From Anaerotruncus rubiinfantis (lineage in GTDB: Bacteria; Bacillota; Clostridia; Oscillospirales; Ruminococcaceae), in assembly GCF_900078395.1 (NCBI RefSeq), contig NZ_FKLA01000009.1, positions 1,192,614 through 1,256,613 of the forward strand: a stretch of DNA of 64,000 nt, read 5' to 3'. Below the pieces are notes generated by a model, which made no database searches, was not told the origin of the DNA, and worked only from the letters and a program-made list of their open reading frames with translations. Of the stretch, positions 56,709-64,000 are shown piece by piece. Both the position numbers and the translations under genes were made by a program. The stretch's first letter is position 1. The number at the start of each line of letters is the position of its first letter.

Positions 56709-57038
56709 ATGAATATCACAGATATCAAAATCCGCCGCACCTATCAGGACAACCGCCTGCGCGCACTGGTCTCCATCACGGTCGATGGGGAACTCGCCGT
56801 CCACGACATCAAGGTGATCGAAGGCCCGGAGCGCCTCTTTGTGGCGATGCCCAGCCGCCGGGACGACAACGGCGTCTTTCGTGACATCGCCCATCCGATC
56901 ACGACCGCCGCGCGCCGGCAGGTTGAAGACAGCATCCTCGCGGCATATCAGGAACATATGGCGGCCAAGCAGCAGGAAGATGCCGCTGTCGGACATGCGT
57001 CAGGAAACCATCCGGATGAACACGCCTCCGCGCAGTAA
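56709..57038 (+). CDS. spoVG: Septation/stage V sporulation regulator SpoVG
   Basis: This 109-residue nucleic-acid-binding protein shows the SpoVG core ITDIKIRR near the start and FVAMPSRRDDNGVFRDIAHP (about 50-69). ATG at 56709 follows AGGAGG by 8 bases. It lies near murC and a DacF-like gene, in keeping with a cell-wall/sporulation neighbourhood. The last 20 residues are variable and His/Ala-rich. Confidence 0.94.
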   Translation: MNITDIKIRRTYQDNRLRALVSITVDGELAVHDIKVIEGPERLFVAMPSRRDDNGVFRDIAHPITTAARRQVEDSILAAYQEHMAAKQQEDAAVGHASGNHPDEHASAQ

Positions 57039-57060
57039 GCGCGGAGGATTTTTCTTTTTA
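57025..57060 (+). terminator. Terminator overlapping the spoVG stop
   Basis: A 9-bp stem (57025-57033 with 57039-57047) includes the TAA stop in its loop and is followed by TTTTTCTTTTT. Confidence 0.8.
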
Positions 57061-57154
57061 CTTCGGAAAATTTTCACAAGGATTTCACAAACAATCCCCG
57101 CTGATATGTTAAAATAATTTTCGTATGTTATCCCGGACAAAGCGAGGCGTTAAG

Positions 57155-58555
57155 ATGCGGAAATTGTTGACCGCCCTGTTCACGGCGGCGTTTCTATGCT
57201 TGAATATCCCGGCCGCGGCCCTTGCCGCGCAGGGGACGGACGCGCGGGCTCAGAAGCCGTCGCCGCCGAGCCTCTATTCCGAGGCTGCCGTCCTGATGGA
57301 CTGCGATACCGGCCAGGTGCTTTACGGAAAGCGGCAGACCGCCCGGATGCACCCGGCAAGCATCACGAAGATCATGACCCTGCTCATTGCAATGGAGGAA
57401 GGAAATCCGGCTGACGTGGTCACGATGACCGACGAAGGGGTCTGGTCGGTGCCGCGCAGCACCACACATATCGCGCTCACGCCGGGCGAGGAGATCACTT
57501 TTGAACAGCTTGAATACGCGATGATGGTTGAATCGGCCAATGACGCCGCCAATGGGATCGCGATTCATCTGGCGGGCTCGCTCGAGGCGTTCGCTCAAAA
57601 AATGAATCTGCGCGCGGAAAAAATCGGCGCGGTGAATACCCATTTCAATAACCCGAACGGCCTGCCGGAGAATAACCACTACACCTGCGCCTACGACATG
57701 GCGCTCATCACCCGGGAGGCAATGACGCACCCGGAGTTCCGGACGCTGGCCGGAACCCAGCATTATGAAATCCCTCCCACCAACAAACAGCCGGAAACCC
57801 GGAAACTCAATAACCGTCAGTATATGTTCACCCTGAATGACACCTACCCGGGCGCGTTCGCGGGAAAAACCGGCTGGAGCGAGGAATCGGGCAAAACACT
57901 GGTGACGCTGGCCGAACGGGATGGCGTGACCCTCATCTGCGTGGTGATGAAACCATCCGGTACGGTCGACGGGGAATTCAAGGATTCGACCGCGCTGCTT
58001 GACTATGGTTTTGACAATTTCCAAAAGGTGACCATCCCGCAGGAGCAGCTGCCCACGCGGGAAACGGAGGATGGCGTCTGGCAGTTGGGAAAGGACCTCG
58101 CCATCCTGCTTCCGGACGCGGTTTCGGCGGATTCACTTAAAATGGAGCTGGATGGCGAAAACATGCTGCAAATTACGGCGCCGGAATCGGTTAAAACATT
58201 CATGGACCCACAGGTCGCGTCGGTCCCGCTGACTTTTGTGAAGGCCCGGCCGGCTGCCGCGCCGGCAAGTGAGCCGGTACAGCCTGGGAAGAGCGGTCCG
58301 CCAAAGCTGCCCGCGTTCGTGAAGTGGACAGGCGCCGGACTGCTGGCGCTGGTACTGCTGCTGGTGCTTCTGCGTATGATAATACGCGGCCATTACGCAA
58401 AAAAACGCAGAAAACAGGAGGCTGCGCGCCAGAGACGGCAGATGCAGGCCCGCGAGCGTATTGCGGCGCGGCGGGCGCAGCAGCAGGTGATCGATGTGAC
58501 GGTGGATAAGAAAAAACAAAACCGGATCACTGTGATCGATGAACGGGAGACCTGA
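57155..58555 (+). CDS. D-alanyl-D-alanine carboxypeptidase, DacF/PBP5 type
   Basis: This protein of about 466 residues has a signal peptide (LLTALFTAAFLCLNIPAAALA), a class A low-molecular-weight PBP domain with SITK (catalytic Ser near 68), SAN and GKTGW, a C-terminal beta domain, and a transmembrane helix (about 392-415) followed by a basic cytoplasmic tail. It trims peptidoglycan stem peptides. ATG at 57155 is preferred; ATG at 57125 is in frame. The position beside spoVG and spoVFA suggests a sporulation role, though vegetative use is possible. Confidence 0.92.
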   Translation: MRKLLTALFTAAFLCLNIPAAALAAQGTDARAQKPSPPSLYSEAAVLMDCDTGQVLYGKRQTARMHPASITKIMTLLIAMEEGNPADVVTMTDEGVWSVPRSTTHIALTPGEEITFEQLEYAMMVESANDAANGIAIHLAGSLEAFAQKMNLRAEKIGAVNTHFNNPNGLPENNHYTCAYDMALITREAMTHPEFRTLAGTQHYEIPPTNKQPETRKLNNRQYMFTLNDTYPGAFAGKTGWSEESGKTLVTLAERDGVTLICVVMKPSGTVDGEFKDSTALLDYGFDNFQKVTIPQEQLPTRETEDGVWQLGKDLAILLPDAVSADSLKMELDGENMLQITAPESVKTFMDPQVASVPLTFVKARPAAAPASEPVQPGKSGPPKLPAFVKWTGAGLLALVLLLVLLRMIIRGHYAKKRRKQEAARQRRQMQARERIAARRAQQQVIDVTVDKKKQNRITVIDERET

Positions 58556-58585
58556 CAAAATCTTTGAAAATAAATCACCCATCAT

Positions 58586-58630
58586 GTCAAACCCTCATAG
58601 GATGTAACAATGTACGGATACATTAAATTC
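58586..58630 (+). promoter_or_regulatory. Possible mother-cell promoter for spoVFA-spoVFB
   Basis: GATACATT near 58617, with TCATAGG about 15 bases upstream, resembles a sigma-E/sigma-K type pair (consensus CATACANT for the -10). The match is partial, so confidence is low. Confidence 0.3.
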
Positions 58631-58647
58631 CTATGGGGGTTGTCTTT

Positions 58648-59529
58648 ATGATTCAATATAAAACCATAGCGGTGGTCGGCGGCGATCTGCGCCAGGCGCA
58701 CATTGCGAACCGGCTGGCCGAACAGGGCAACCGGGTCTACGCCCTGCTGCTCGAAAACAATGCGACCCTTCGGCCGGAGCTTTCCTGTCCGGACGATCCG
58801 GCCGAAGTGCTTCCGGAGTGCGATGTGGTGATCTTTCCGCTGCCGCTCACCACTGACGAAGCCACTGTTAACGCGCCATTTTCCCAGAAGCGCGTTTTTG
58901 TAAAAGAATGCTTTGACTGCATCAGGCCCGGCGCTGCGGTTTTTGCCGGAAAAGTGAGCCCCGCCATGCAGGAGCTTGCCGCAAAAAAAGAAATGGCCCT
59001 GGCCGACTATCTCAAACGCGAGGAGCTCGCCGTTAAAAATGCGGTGATCACGGCGGAAGGCGCAATTGCTATTGCGATGGAAGAGATGCCGACCGCGCTG
59101 TTCGGCTCAAAATGCCTGATCACCGGCCATGGACGGATTTCCCGCGCGCTGATGCGCGTGCTCAATGCAATGGGCGCGCAGGTCACTGTCGCCGCAAGAA
59201 AATATGGGGATCTTGCCTGGATCGAAGCCGAGGGCTGCCATGCGATACATATCGCTTCGCTTGCCGAACATGTCGGCAGGGCGGATCTGGTATTCAATAC
59301 GGTGCCCGCCTGTGTGCTCGGCCGCGAGATCCTGTCGAAACTGCGCAAGGACGCGCTCATTATCGACCTCGCCTCGAAACCCGGCGGGGTTGAATTTGAT
59401 ACGGCGCGGGAACTGGGGATCAAGACCGTTTGGGCGCTTTCGCTGCCCGGGAAATGCGCGCCGATATCCGCAGGGGACATCATCCTTGAAACGATCGGCA
59501 ACTGCCTTGCGGAACAGGGGGTGCTCTGA
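58648..59529 (+). CDS. spoVFA: Dipicolinate synthase subunit A (SpoVFA/DpaA)
   Basis: This protein of about 293 residues is an NAD(P)-dependent dehydrogenase-like subunit with an N-terminal domain (KTIAVVGGDLRQAHIANRLAE) and a second Rossmann motif ITGHGRISRALMRVL (about 155). With subunit B it forms dipicolinate in the mother cell, which is then pumped into the forespore. ATG at 58648 follows GGGGGT; ATG at 58633 is the alternative. Its stop shares a base with the spoVFB start. Confidence 0.93.
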   Translation: MIQYKTIAVVGGDLRQAHIANRLAEQGNRVYALLLENNATLRPELSCPDDPAEVLPECDVVIFPLPLTTDEATVNAPFSQKRVFVKECFDCIRPGAAVFAGKVSPAMQELAAKKEMALADYLKREELAVKNAVITAEGAIAIAMEEMPTALFGSKCLITGHGRISRALMRVLNAMGAQVTVAARKYGDLAWIEAEGCHAIHIASLAEHVGRADLVFNTVPACVLGREILSKLRKDALIIDLASKPGGVEFDTARELGIKTVWALSLPGKCAPISAGDIILETIGNCLAEQGVL

Positions 59530-60098
59530 TGGAAAAGCTGAAATTGGGCTTTGCGCTGACCGGTTCCTTCTGTACCTGGGGGCATGTGCTGCCCCAGATG
59601 GAGAAGCTCGCGAAAACCTATGAGATAATGCCGATCATTTCCCCGATTTCCTGCGTGTCCGATAACCGCTTCGGCAAGGCGGATGAGTGGATTGAAAAGA
59701 TTGAGAAGATCTGCGGCCGCCCAGTGATCCGCACGATCGAACAGGCCGAGCCGATCGGCCCCAAAAACCTGCTCGACGCGCTGGTGGTCGCGCCGTGCAC
59801 TGGAAATACCCTCGGAAAGCTTGCGAACGGTATCACGGACACCTGTGTCTGCATGGCCTGCAAGGCAAGCCTGCGCAACGCGAATCCGCTGGTGATCGCG
59901 GTTTCCACAAACGACGCGCTCGGCGCGTCGGCACGCAACATCGCCACGCTTATGAATGCAAAGAATGTTTATTTCGTCCCGATGTCGCAGGACGATCCGC
60001 AGGGGAAGCCCACCTCGCTGGTGGCGCATTTTGATAAGATCGGGGAGACGGTCGAGGCATCGCTCTCCGGAAAACAGCTCCAGCCGCTCTACCTTTAA
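59529..60098 (+). CDS. spoVFB: Dipicolinate synthase subunit B (SpoVFB/DpaB)
   Basis: This 189-residue flavoprotein-like subunit has FALTGSFCTWGHVLP at the start, then VVAPCTGNTLGKLANGITDT and LVIAVSTNDALG, all typical of DpaB. It is coupled to spoVFA (TGATG). A strong terminator follows, closing the sporulation unit. The pair is good evidence that the organism makes DPA-containing endospores. Confidence 0.94.
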   Translation: MEKLKLGFALTGSFCTWGHVLPQMEKLAKTYEIMPIISPISCVSDNRFGKADEWIEKIEKICGRPVIRTIEQAEPIGPKNLLDALVVAPCTGNTLGKLANGITDTCVCMACKASLRNANPLVIAVSTNDALGASARNIATLMNAKNVYFVPMSQDDPQGKPTSLVAHFDKIGETVEASLSGKQLQPLYL

Positions 60099-60117
60099 GA
60101 GCGCCTCCATATAAATC

Positions 60118-60163
60118 AGCAGCAGTGGCCGCCGTATGCATACGGCAGCCACTGCTGCTTTTT
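60118..60163 (+). terminator. Terminator after spoVFB
   Basis: A 12-bp stem (60118-60129 with 60148-60159), one mismatch, then a further 7-bp stem (60131-60137 with 60140-60146), followed by a T-run. Confidence 0.8.
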
Positions 60164-60201
60164 GGGGACAAATTAGTTGACTTGACAACTAATTTGTCCC
60201 C
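60164..60201. promoter_or_regulatory. 38-nt palindrome, MarR operator of the MATE operon
   Basis: Perfect 16-bp arms (60164-60179 with 60186-60201) surround ACTTGA. The core TTAGTTG...CAACTAA is typical of MarR sites and covers the -35. Confidence 0.82.
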
Positions 60202-60210
60202 ATGTACAAT
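60182..60210 (+). promoter_or_regulatory. Promoter of the MATE-MarR operon
   Basis: Consensus TTGACA (60182-60187), 17 bases, TACAAT (60205-60210); 30 bases before the TTG start. Confidence 0.8.
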
Positions 60211-60239
60211 AGGAAGGAAAGAGAAAGGAAGCGGTTTTC

Positions 60240-61613
60240 TTGCAAAGCGATCAAACGGCCGACGAAAAATTTCTGCGTATGACCCAGACCCCCATCCCCC
60301 AATTGGTCTGCACCCTGGCAGTACCCACAATCATCAGCATGCTGATCACTTCGATCTATAATATGGCGGACACGTTTTTTGTCGGGCGCATCAGCACCAC
60401 CGCGACCGGCGCGGTTGGCGTGGTTTTTTCGCTGATGGCGGTGATCCAGGCGCTGGGCTTTTTGTTCGGGCAGGGTTCGGGTAACTATATCTCCCGCAAA
60501 CTTGGAGAACAGGAATTTGAGGAAGCTTCCCGCATGGCGGCGACCGGCTTTTTTTCCGCGCTCATCGCGGGCGGCGCGATGGCCCTGCTTGGAGAAATTT
60601 TTCTGGATCAGCTGGTGACGATGCTTGGCGCGACCCCAACCATCCTGCCGCTTGCGCGCGATTATGCGAAATATATCCTGCTTGGCGCGCCGTATATGGT
60701 TGCGTCGCTGGTACTCAATAATCAGCTGCGTTTCCAAGGCAGCGCAATGAATGCGATGGTGGGCATCACGGCGGGCGGGGTTCTGAATGTGGCGCTTGAC
60801 CCGCTGTTTATCTTTGTGTTTGACATGGGGGTGGGCGGCGCGGCGCTCGCGACAGTCATCAGCCAGTTTGTGAGTTTCTGTATCCTGCTTTACGGCTGCA
60901 CGCGCGGCGGAAATCTGCGCATTCATTGGAAAATGGTGACTTTCAAGTGGCACTTTTTCTCTGAAATCCTGCGTGGGGGCATGCCGTCGCTTTGGCGGCA
61001 GGGGCTGGCAAGTGTGGCGGCAATCTTTTTAAATCACGCGGCAGGCGCCTATGGGGACGCGGCCATTGCGGCGATGTCGATCGTCTCGCGGGTCAATATG
61101 TTTGCGTCATCCGCGCTGATTGGTTTCGGGCAGGGGTTTCAGCCGGTTTGCGGCTTCAATTACGGCGCGAAATACTATAACCGGGTGCGGGAAGCATTCT
61201 GGTTCTGTATGCGCGCCGCGGTCGGCGTATTGGTCTGTATTGCAGCCGCCGGTTTCATTTTCGCTCCGCAAGTGATTGCGCTGTTTCGCGGGGAGGACGC
61301 GCAGGTTGTTGCGGTCGGCGCGCTCGCACTGCGTCTGCAGTGTATCACCTTTCCATTGATGAGCTGGGTCATTCTCAACAATATGATGACCCAGACGATT
61401 GGCCAATCGGGCCGCGCCACATTGCTTTCAGTTTCGCGGCAGGGGCTCTTCTTCGTGCCCGCGGTTTTGATTCTGCCTCCGGTTGCCGGTGTTCTGGGAA
61501 TTCAGATGGCGCAGCCGGTTTCAGATGTTTTCTGTTTCGCGCTTTCGGTGGTGATCGGGATCAGGGTCCTGCGGGAGCTGCGGGAAGCGCAGGAGGGGGG
61601 TGCCGATGCCTGA
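60240..61613 (+). CDS. MATE family multidrug efflux transporter
   Basis: This 457-residue protein has about 12 transmembrane helices with the MATE pattern: MADTFFVGRISTTATGAVGV (about 41-60), QGSGNYISRKLG and, in the second half, GQGFQPVCGFNYGAKYY. It exports cationic drugs with sodium or protons. The TTG start is backed by AAAGGAAG about 8 bases upstream. The MarR gene downstream shares one base with its stop. Confidence 0.93.
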   Translation: MQSDQTADEKFLRMTQTPIPQLVCTLAVPTIISMLITSIYNMADTFFVGRISTTATGAVGVVFSLMAVIQALGFLFGQGSGNYISRKLGEQEFEEASRMAATGFFSALIAGGAMALLGEIFLDQLVTMLGATPTILPLARDYAKYILLGAPYMVASLVLNNQLRFQGSAMNAMVGITAGGVLNVALDPLFIFVFDMGVGGAALATVISQFVSFCILLYGCTRGGNLRIHWKMVTFKWHFFSEILRGGMPSLWRQGLASVAAIFLNHAAGAYGDAAIAAMSIVSRVNMFASSALIGFGQGFQPVCGFNYGAKYYNRVREAFWFCMRAAVGVLVCIAAAGFIFAPQVIALFRGEDAQVVAVGALALRLQCITFPLMSWVILNNMMTQTIGQSGRATLLSVSRQGLFFVPAVLILPPVAGVLGIQMAQPVSDVFCFALSVVIGIRVLRELREAQEGGADA

Positions 61614-62059
61614 TGGAACGGATCAACCGCGACCTTTCGATCCTCTACCGGTATGGGCAGCGTTTTTTTACCGGCCGCCTTGGGGAGCTTGACCTTGAGG
61701 TCGGACTGCTCCCGGTGCTGATGCAGGCGTATCAGTTCCCCGGCGTGACACAAGATCAGATTGCGGCGAACCGCGGGCTTGACAAGGGCGCGGTCGCGCG
61801 CGGCGTCAAAAAGCTGGAGGGAAAAGGGCTTGTACGCCGGGAAGTTGATCCGGCGGACCGCCGGATCAACCATATCTATACGACCGAAACAGCGCTCCGG
61901 CTGCGGCCCCGGGTGGAATCGGTGATTGACGAGCTGCATGAGATCCTGTACTGCGGGATGTCGCAGGAGGAGATTGTCCAGGCTGCATCGTTTGCCCGGC
62001 GGATGAAGGAGAATCTGTCCGCCCATTTTCAAAAGGCCGGGGAGGAAGCTCTAAAATAA
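61613..62059 (+). CDS. MarR-family regulator of the MATE operon
   Basis: This 148-residue protein has the winged helix TQDQIAANRGLDKGAVARGVKKLEGKGLV (about 47-75) and the wing DPADRRINHIYTTETA. ATG at 61613 overlaps the MATE stop (TGATG). It probably represses its own operon through the palindrome at 60164. Confidence 0.92.
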   Translation: MERINRDLSILYRYGQRFFTGRLGELDLEVGLLPVLMQAYQFPGVTQDQIAANRGLDKGAVARGVKKLEGKGLVRREVDPADRRINHIYTTETALRLRPRVESVIDELHEILYCGMSQEEIVQAASFARRMKENLSAHFQKAGEEALK

Positions 62060-62090
62060 CGAGAGGCGCGGCTGGCCGCGCCTCTCGTTT
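62058..62090. terminator. Convergent terminator between the MarR and dehydrogenase genes
   Basis: A stem of about 14 bp (62058-62071 with 62076-62089) uses a short CTGG loop, followed by TTTTA. Confidence 0.8.
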
Positions 62091-62950
62091 TATTTATAAT
62101 ATTTGATGAGCGCCTGGGTACCGTCGTCCCCAAAGCCCTCCTCCTGCAGCTGCTGGTACATGCCCAGCACCACTTCTGCTACCGGCAGCGAAAGGCTCAC
62201 GCCGTCCACGCCCTCCTTGGCGATGACAAGGTCCTTGATGTAATGCTTGATAAAAAAGCCCGGGGCGTAGTCGCCGGCCAGCATGCGCGGCGCGTTGTTG
62301 CTCATCTGCCAGCTTCCTGCCGCGCCGGTGCTGATTGCATCGAGCACGCCCTGCAGGTCGAGTCCGGCCGCTTTTGCGTAGGCGAGCGCCTCGCAAACCC
62401 CCGCGACCGCGCCAGCGATGGCGATCTGGTTGGCCATCTTGGTGTGCTGACCCGCGCCTGCCGCGCCCATATGGCGGATATTCTGCCCCATTGCGGAGAA
62501 GATCGGCATGCAGGTGTCGAAAGCCGCTTGATCACCGCCAACCATGATGGCGAGAGTCGCGTTTTTTGCCCCCACATCGCCGCCGGAAACCGGTGCGTCA
62601 AGTGCAAAAATGCCGCGCGCTTTGGCGGCTTCATAGATTTCGATGCTCAGCTTGGGGCTGGTGGTGGTCATATCGATCAGATAGGCGCCTGGCTTCGCGT
62701 TTGCGAGAATGCCATCCTCGTTAAAGTAAACCTGGTGTACATCCTTTGGATAGCCGACAATGGTGATGACCGCGTCCTGATCCTTTGCACACTGTCCGGG
62801 GGTATCCGCCCAGGCGGCTCCTTCGGCAATGAGCCCGTCGGCTTTCGATTTCGTGCGGTTGTAGACGGTAAGCGAAAAGCCTGCTTTCATCAGGTTGCGG
62901 GCCATGCTCTGGCCCATCACGCCGAGCCCGATAAATCCAATTTTCTTCAT
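62090..62950 (-). CDS. NAD-binding beta-hydroxyacid dehydrogenase (HIBADH / tartronate semialdehyde reductase type)
   Basis: This 286-residue enzyme has the Rossmann motif GFIGLGVMGQSMARNL, substrate motif DAPVSGGDVGA (about 118) and catalytic lysine in GAGQHTKMANQ (about 168). It reduces or oxidises a 3-hydroxyacid such as 3-hydroxyisobutyrate or tartronate semialdehyde. ATG at 62950 follows GGAGG. No pathway partners are adjacent. Confidence 0.9.
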   Translation of the reverse strand: MKKIGFIGLGVMGQSMARNLMKAGFSLTVYNRTKSKADGLIAEGAAWADTPGQCAKDQDAVITIVGYPKDVHQVYFNEDGILANAKPGAYLIDMTTTSPKLSIEIYEAAKARGIFALDAPVSGGDVGAKNATLAIMVGGDQAAFDTCMPIFSAMGQNIRHMGAAGAGQHTKMANQIAIAGAVAGVCEALAYAKAAGLDLQGVLDAISTGAAGSWQMSNNAPRMLAGDYAPGFFIKHYIKDLVIAKEGVDGVSLSLPVAEVVLGMYQQLQEEGFGDDGTQALIKYYK

Positions 62951-63081
62951 TGGGAAATCCTCCATTTCCATTTTTAAAATTCCATTTCTATTTTAGGCGC
63001 ATCGAATCACAAAAGCAATAGTGCTGCTGTACGAAATGTGGTATACTGGGGACAGATTATGGGGAAAGCGGGGATAAAATC

Positions 63082-64000
63082 ATGCAGTTTCATCCAACGG
63101 TTTACCGGTATCCTTCCCGGCGCAATGTTGTTTATGCCGGGAAAGGGATGGTTGCCACCGCCCAGCCGCTCGCCGCACAGGCGGGGCTGGAAGCGCTGCG
63201 CCGCGGCGGCAATGCAATTGACGCGGCCATTGCCGCCGCAACGGCGCTGGTTGTGGTGGAGGCCAGCTCCACGGGCATCGGCGGGGACGCGTTTGCACAG
63301 GTCTGGAGCGGGGGAAAGCTCTATGGGCTCAATGCCAGCGGCCCGGCGCCCCGTGCGATCAGCGCGGAGAAGCTGTGGGCAAAGGGGCACAAGGAGATGC
63401 CCAAATATGGTTTTGACGCGGTGACCGTTCCCGGCGCGCCGTCCGCATGGGCCGCGCTGAACGAACGCTTCGGCCGCCTGCCGCTGGAGACAGTGATGCA
63501 GCCCGCCGTTTCCTACGCGCGGGAGGGGCATCCGGTTTCAATTGCGAACGCCCGTGATTGGCAGGAGATGTACGCGCGCTACCAAAAGGATCTCAAAGGT
63601 GATGAATACCGCCATTGGTTCGAGGCTTTTTCGATCGACGGACACGCGCCGAAAGCGGGGGAAATCTTCCGCTGCAAGGAGCTGGGGGATTCGCTCGAAT
63701 CGATCGCCAAGACCAAAGCGGAAAGCTTCTACCGCGGGGACCTGATGGAAAAGATCGTTGCTTTTTCCGACCGGTGCGGCGGATGGTTCGCGCCGCGCGA
63801 CTTCACCGACTTCAAACCGGAATGGGTCGAACCGATCAGTGTCCACTACCGCGGTTACGACGTGCACGAGCTCCCGCCGAATGGACATGGGATTGCGGCG
63901 CTGATGGCGCTTAACATTTTGAACGGATTTGATCTTGGTGCGCACCGCGAAACCGCGGAAAGCTACCATCTCCAGCTCGAGGCGATGAAGCTTGCGTTTG
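63082..64000 (+). CDS. Gamma-glutamyltransferase family protein (partial)
   Basis: The reading frame is open from the ATG at 63082 to the right edge (306 residues). The N-terminal part matches the large subunit of the GGT/YwrD family: MVATAQPLAAQAGLEALRRG, NAIDAAIAAATAL, GIGGDAF and VPGAPSAW. There is no signal peptide, unlike secreted GGTs, which suggests a cytoplasmic YwrD-like form. The catalytic threonine lies outside the window. Confidence 0.9.
   Translation, partial: MQFHPTVYRYPSRRNVVYAGKGMVATAQPLAAQAGLEALRRGGNAIDAAIAAATALVVVEASSTGIGGDAFAQVWSGGKLYGLNASGPAPRAISAEKLWAKGHKEMPKYGFDAVTVPGAPSAWAALNERFGRLPLETVMQPAVSYAREGHPVSIANARDWQEMYARYQKDLKGDEYRHWFEAFSIDGHAPKAGEIFRCKELGDSLESIAKTKAESFYRGDLMEKIVAFSDRCGGWFAPRDFTDFKPEWVEPISVHYRGYDVHELPPNGHGIAALMALNILNGFDLGAHRETAESYHLQLEAMKLAF

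Overview
The window looks like one contiguous piece of chromosome from an anaerobic, endospore-forming, moderately GC-rich Clostridia member (Oscillospiraceae/Ruminococcaceae-like). The evidence is both dipicolinate synthase subunits, SpoVG and a DacF-type carboxypeptidase; strong AGGAGG ribosome-binding sites with frequent TTG/GTG starts; sigma-A promoters; a CIRCE element; and BlaI/MarR-type operators. The taxonomic placement is inference. I saw no rRNA, tRNA, CRISPR array, prophage or complete insertion sequence. The first gene (ABC ATPase) and the last (gamma-glutamyltransferase) run off the window edges.

Layout. 1-1.1 kb: MacB/LolD-type ABC ATPase and a GNAT gene, both minus. 1.3-8.9 kb: a TRAM-containing rRNA uridine methyltransferase, a hairpin-rich intergenic stretch, a GGDEF-EAL protein coupled to a second uridine methyltransferase and a GIY-YIG/DUF4357 gene, then DUF1847. 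9-11.4 kb: an NSS-family transporter, an acetyltransferase and a VOC protein. 11.4-16.2 kb (minus): a tightly coupled operon of an ICMT-like membrane methyltransferase, a GH3-family acyl-adenylate enzyme and a 7TM-GAF-GGDEF-HD-GYP protein. 16.5-19.3 kb: ECF sigma factor, DUF4367 anti-sigma-like protein and an Ig-like lipoprotein. 19.3-21.4 kb: DUF3795, Nudix and MutY genes, overlapping. 21.5-26.8 kb: citrate synthase, an ABC exporter, a PutP-type symporter and a zinc-ribbon protein. 26.8-32.7 kb: CorC/HlyC, a CLC transporter, a cation/proton antiporter and a PfkB kinase.

33-38.7 kb: a Phe-rich leader peptide with terminator precedes DAHP synthase and the bifunctional P-protein, a likely attenuation-controlled phenylalanine operon. 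It is followed by a YjjG-type phosphatase with an alanine symporter, and class II aldolase. 38.8-42.2 kb: a small XRE/membrane-protein pair under a palindrome, and CIRCE-controlled clpB. 42.3-44 kb: a second ECF sigma factor with an RsgI-like anti-sigma protein that ends in a long aspartate tail. 44-48.2 kb: a MarR regulator and a heterodimeric ABC exporter. 48.3-51 kb: BlaI and a BlaR1-like M56 protease fused to an M23 endopeptidase. 51.2-53.7 kb: methionine/folate enzymes. 53.8-60.1 kb: a VOC protein, a CAP-domain lipoprotein, then murC, spoVG, dacF and spoVFA-spoVFB. 60.2-64 kb: MATE plus MarR, a beta-hydroxyacid dehydrogenase and a truncated gamma-glutamyltransferase.

The recurring theme is local self-contained regulation. 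Two MarR genes, one XRE gene and one BlaI gene each sit behind a near-perfect palindrome that overlaps a recognisable sigma-A promoter. Two ECF sigma factors are each followed by a membrane partner. The most unusual items are the Phe leader/attenuator, the M56-M23 fusion, the ICMT-GH3-HD-GYP operon and the poly-Asp RsgI-like protein.
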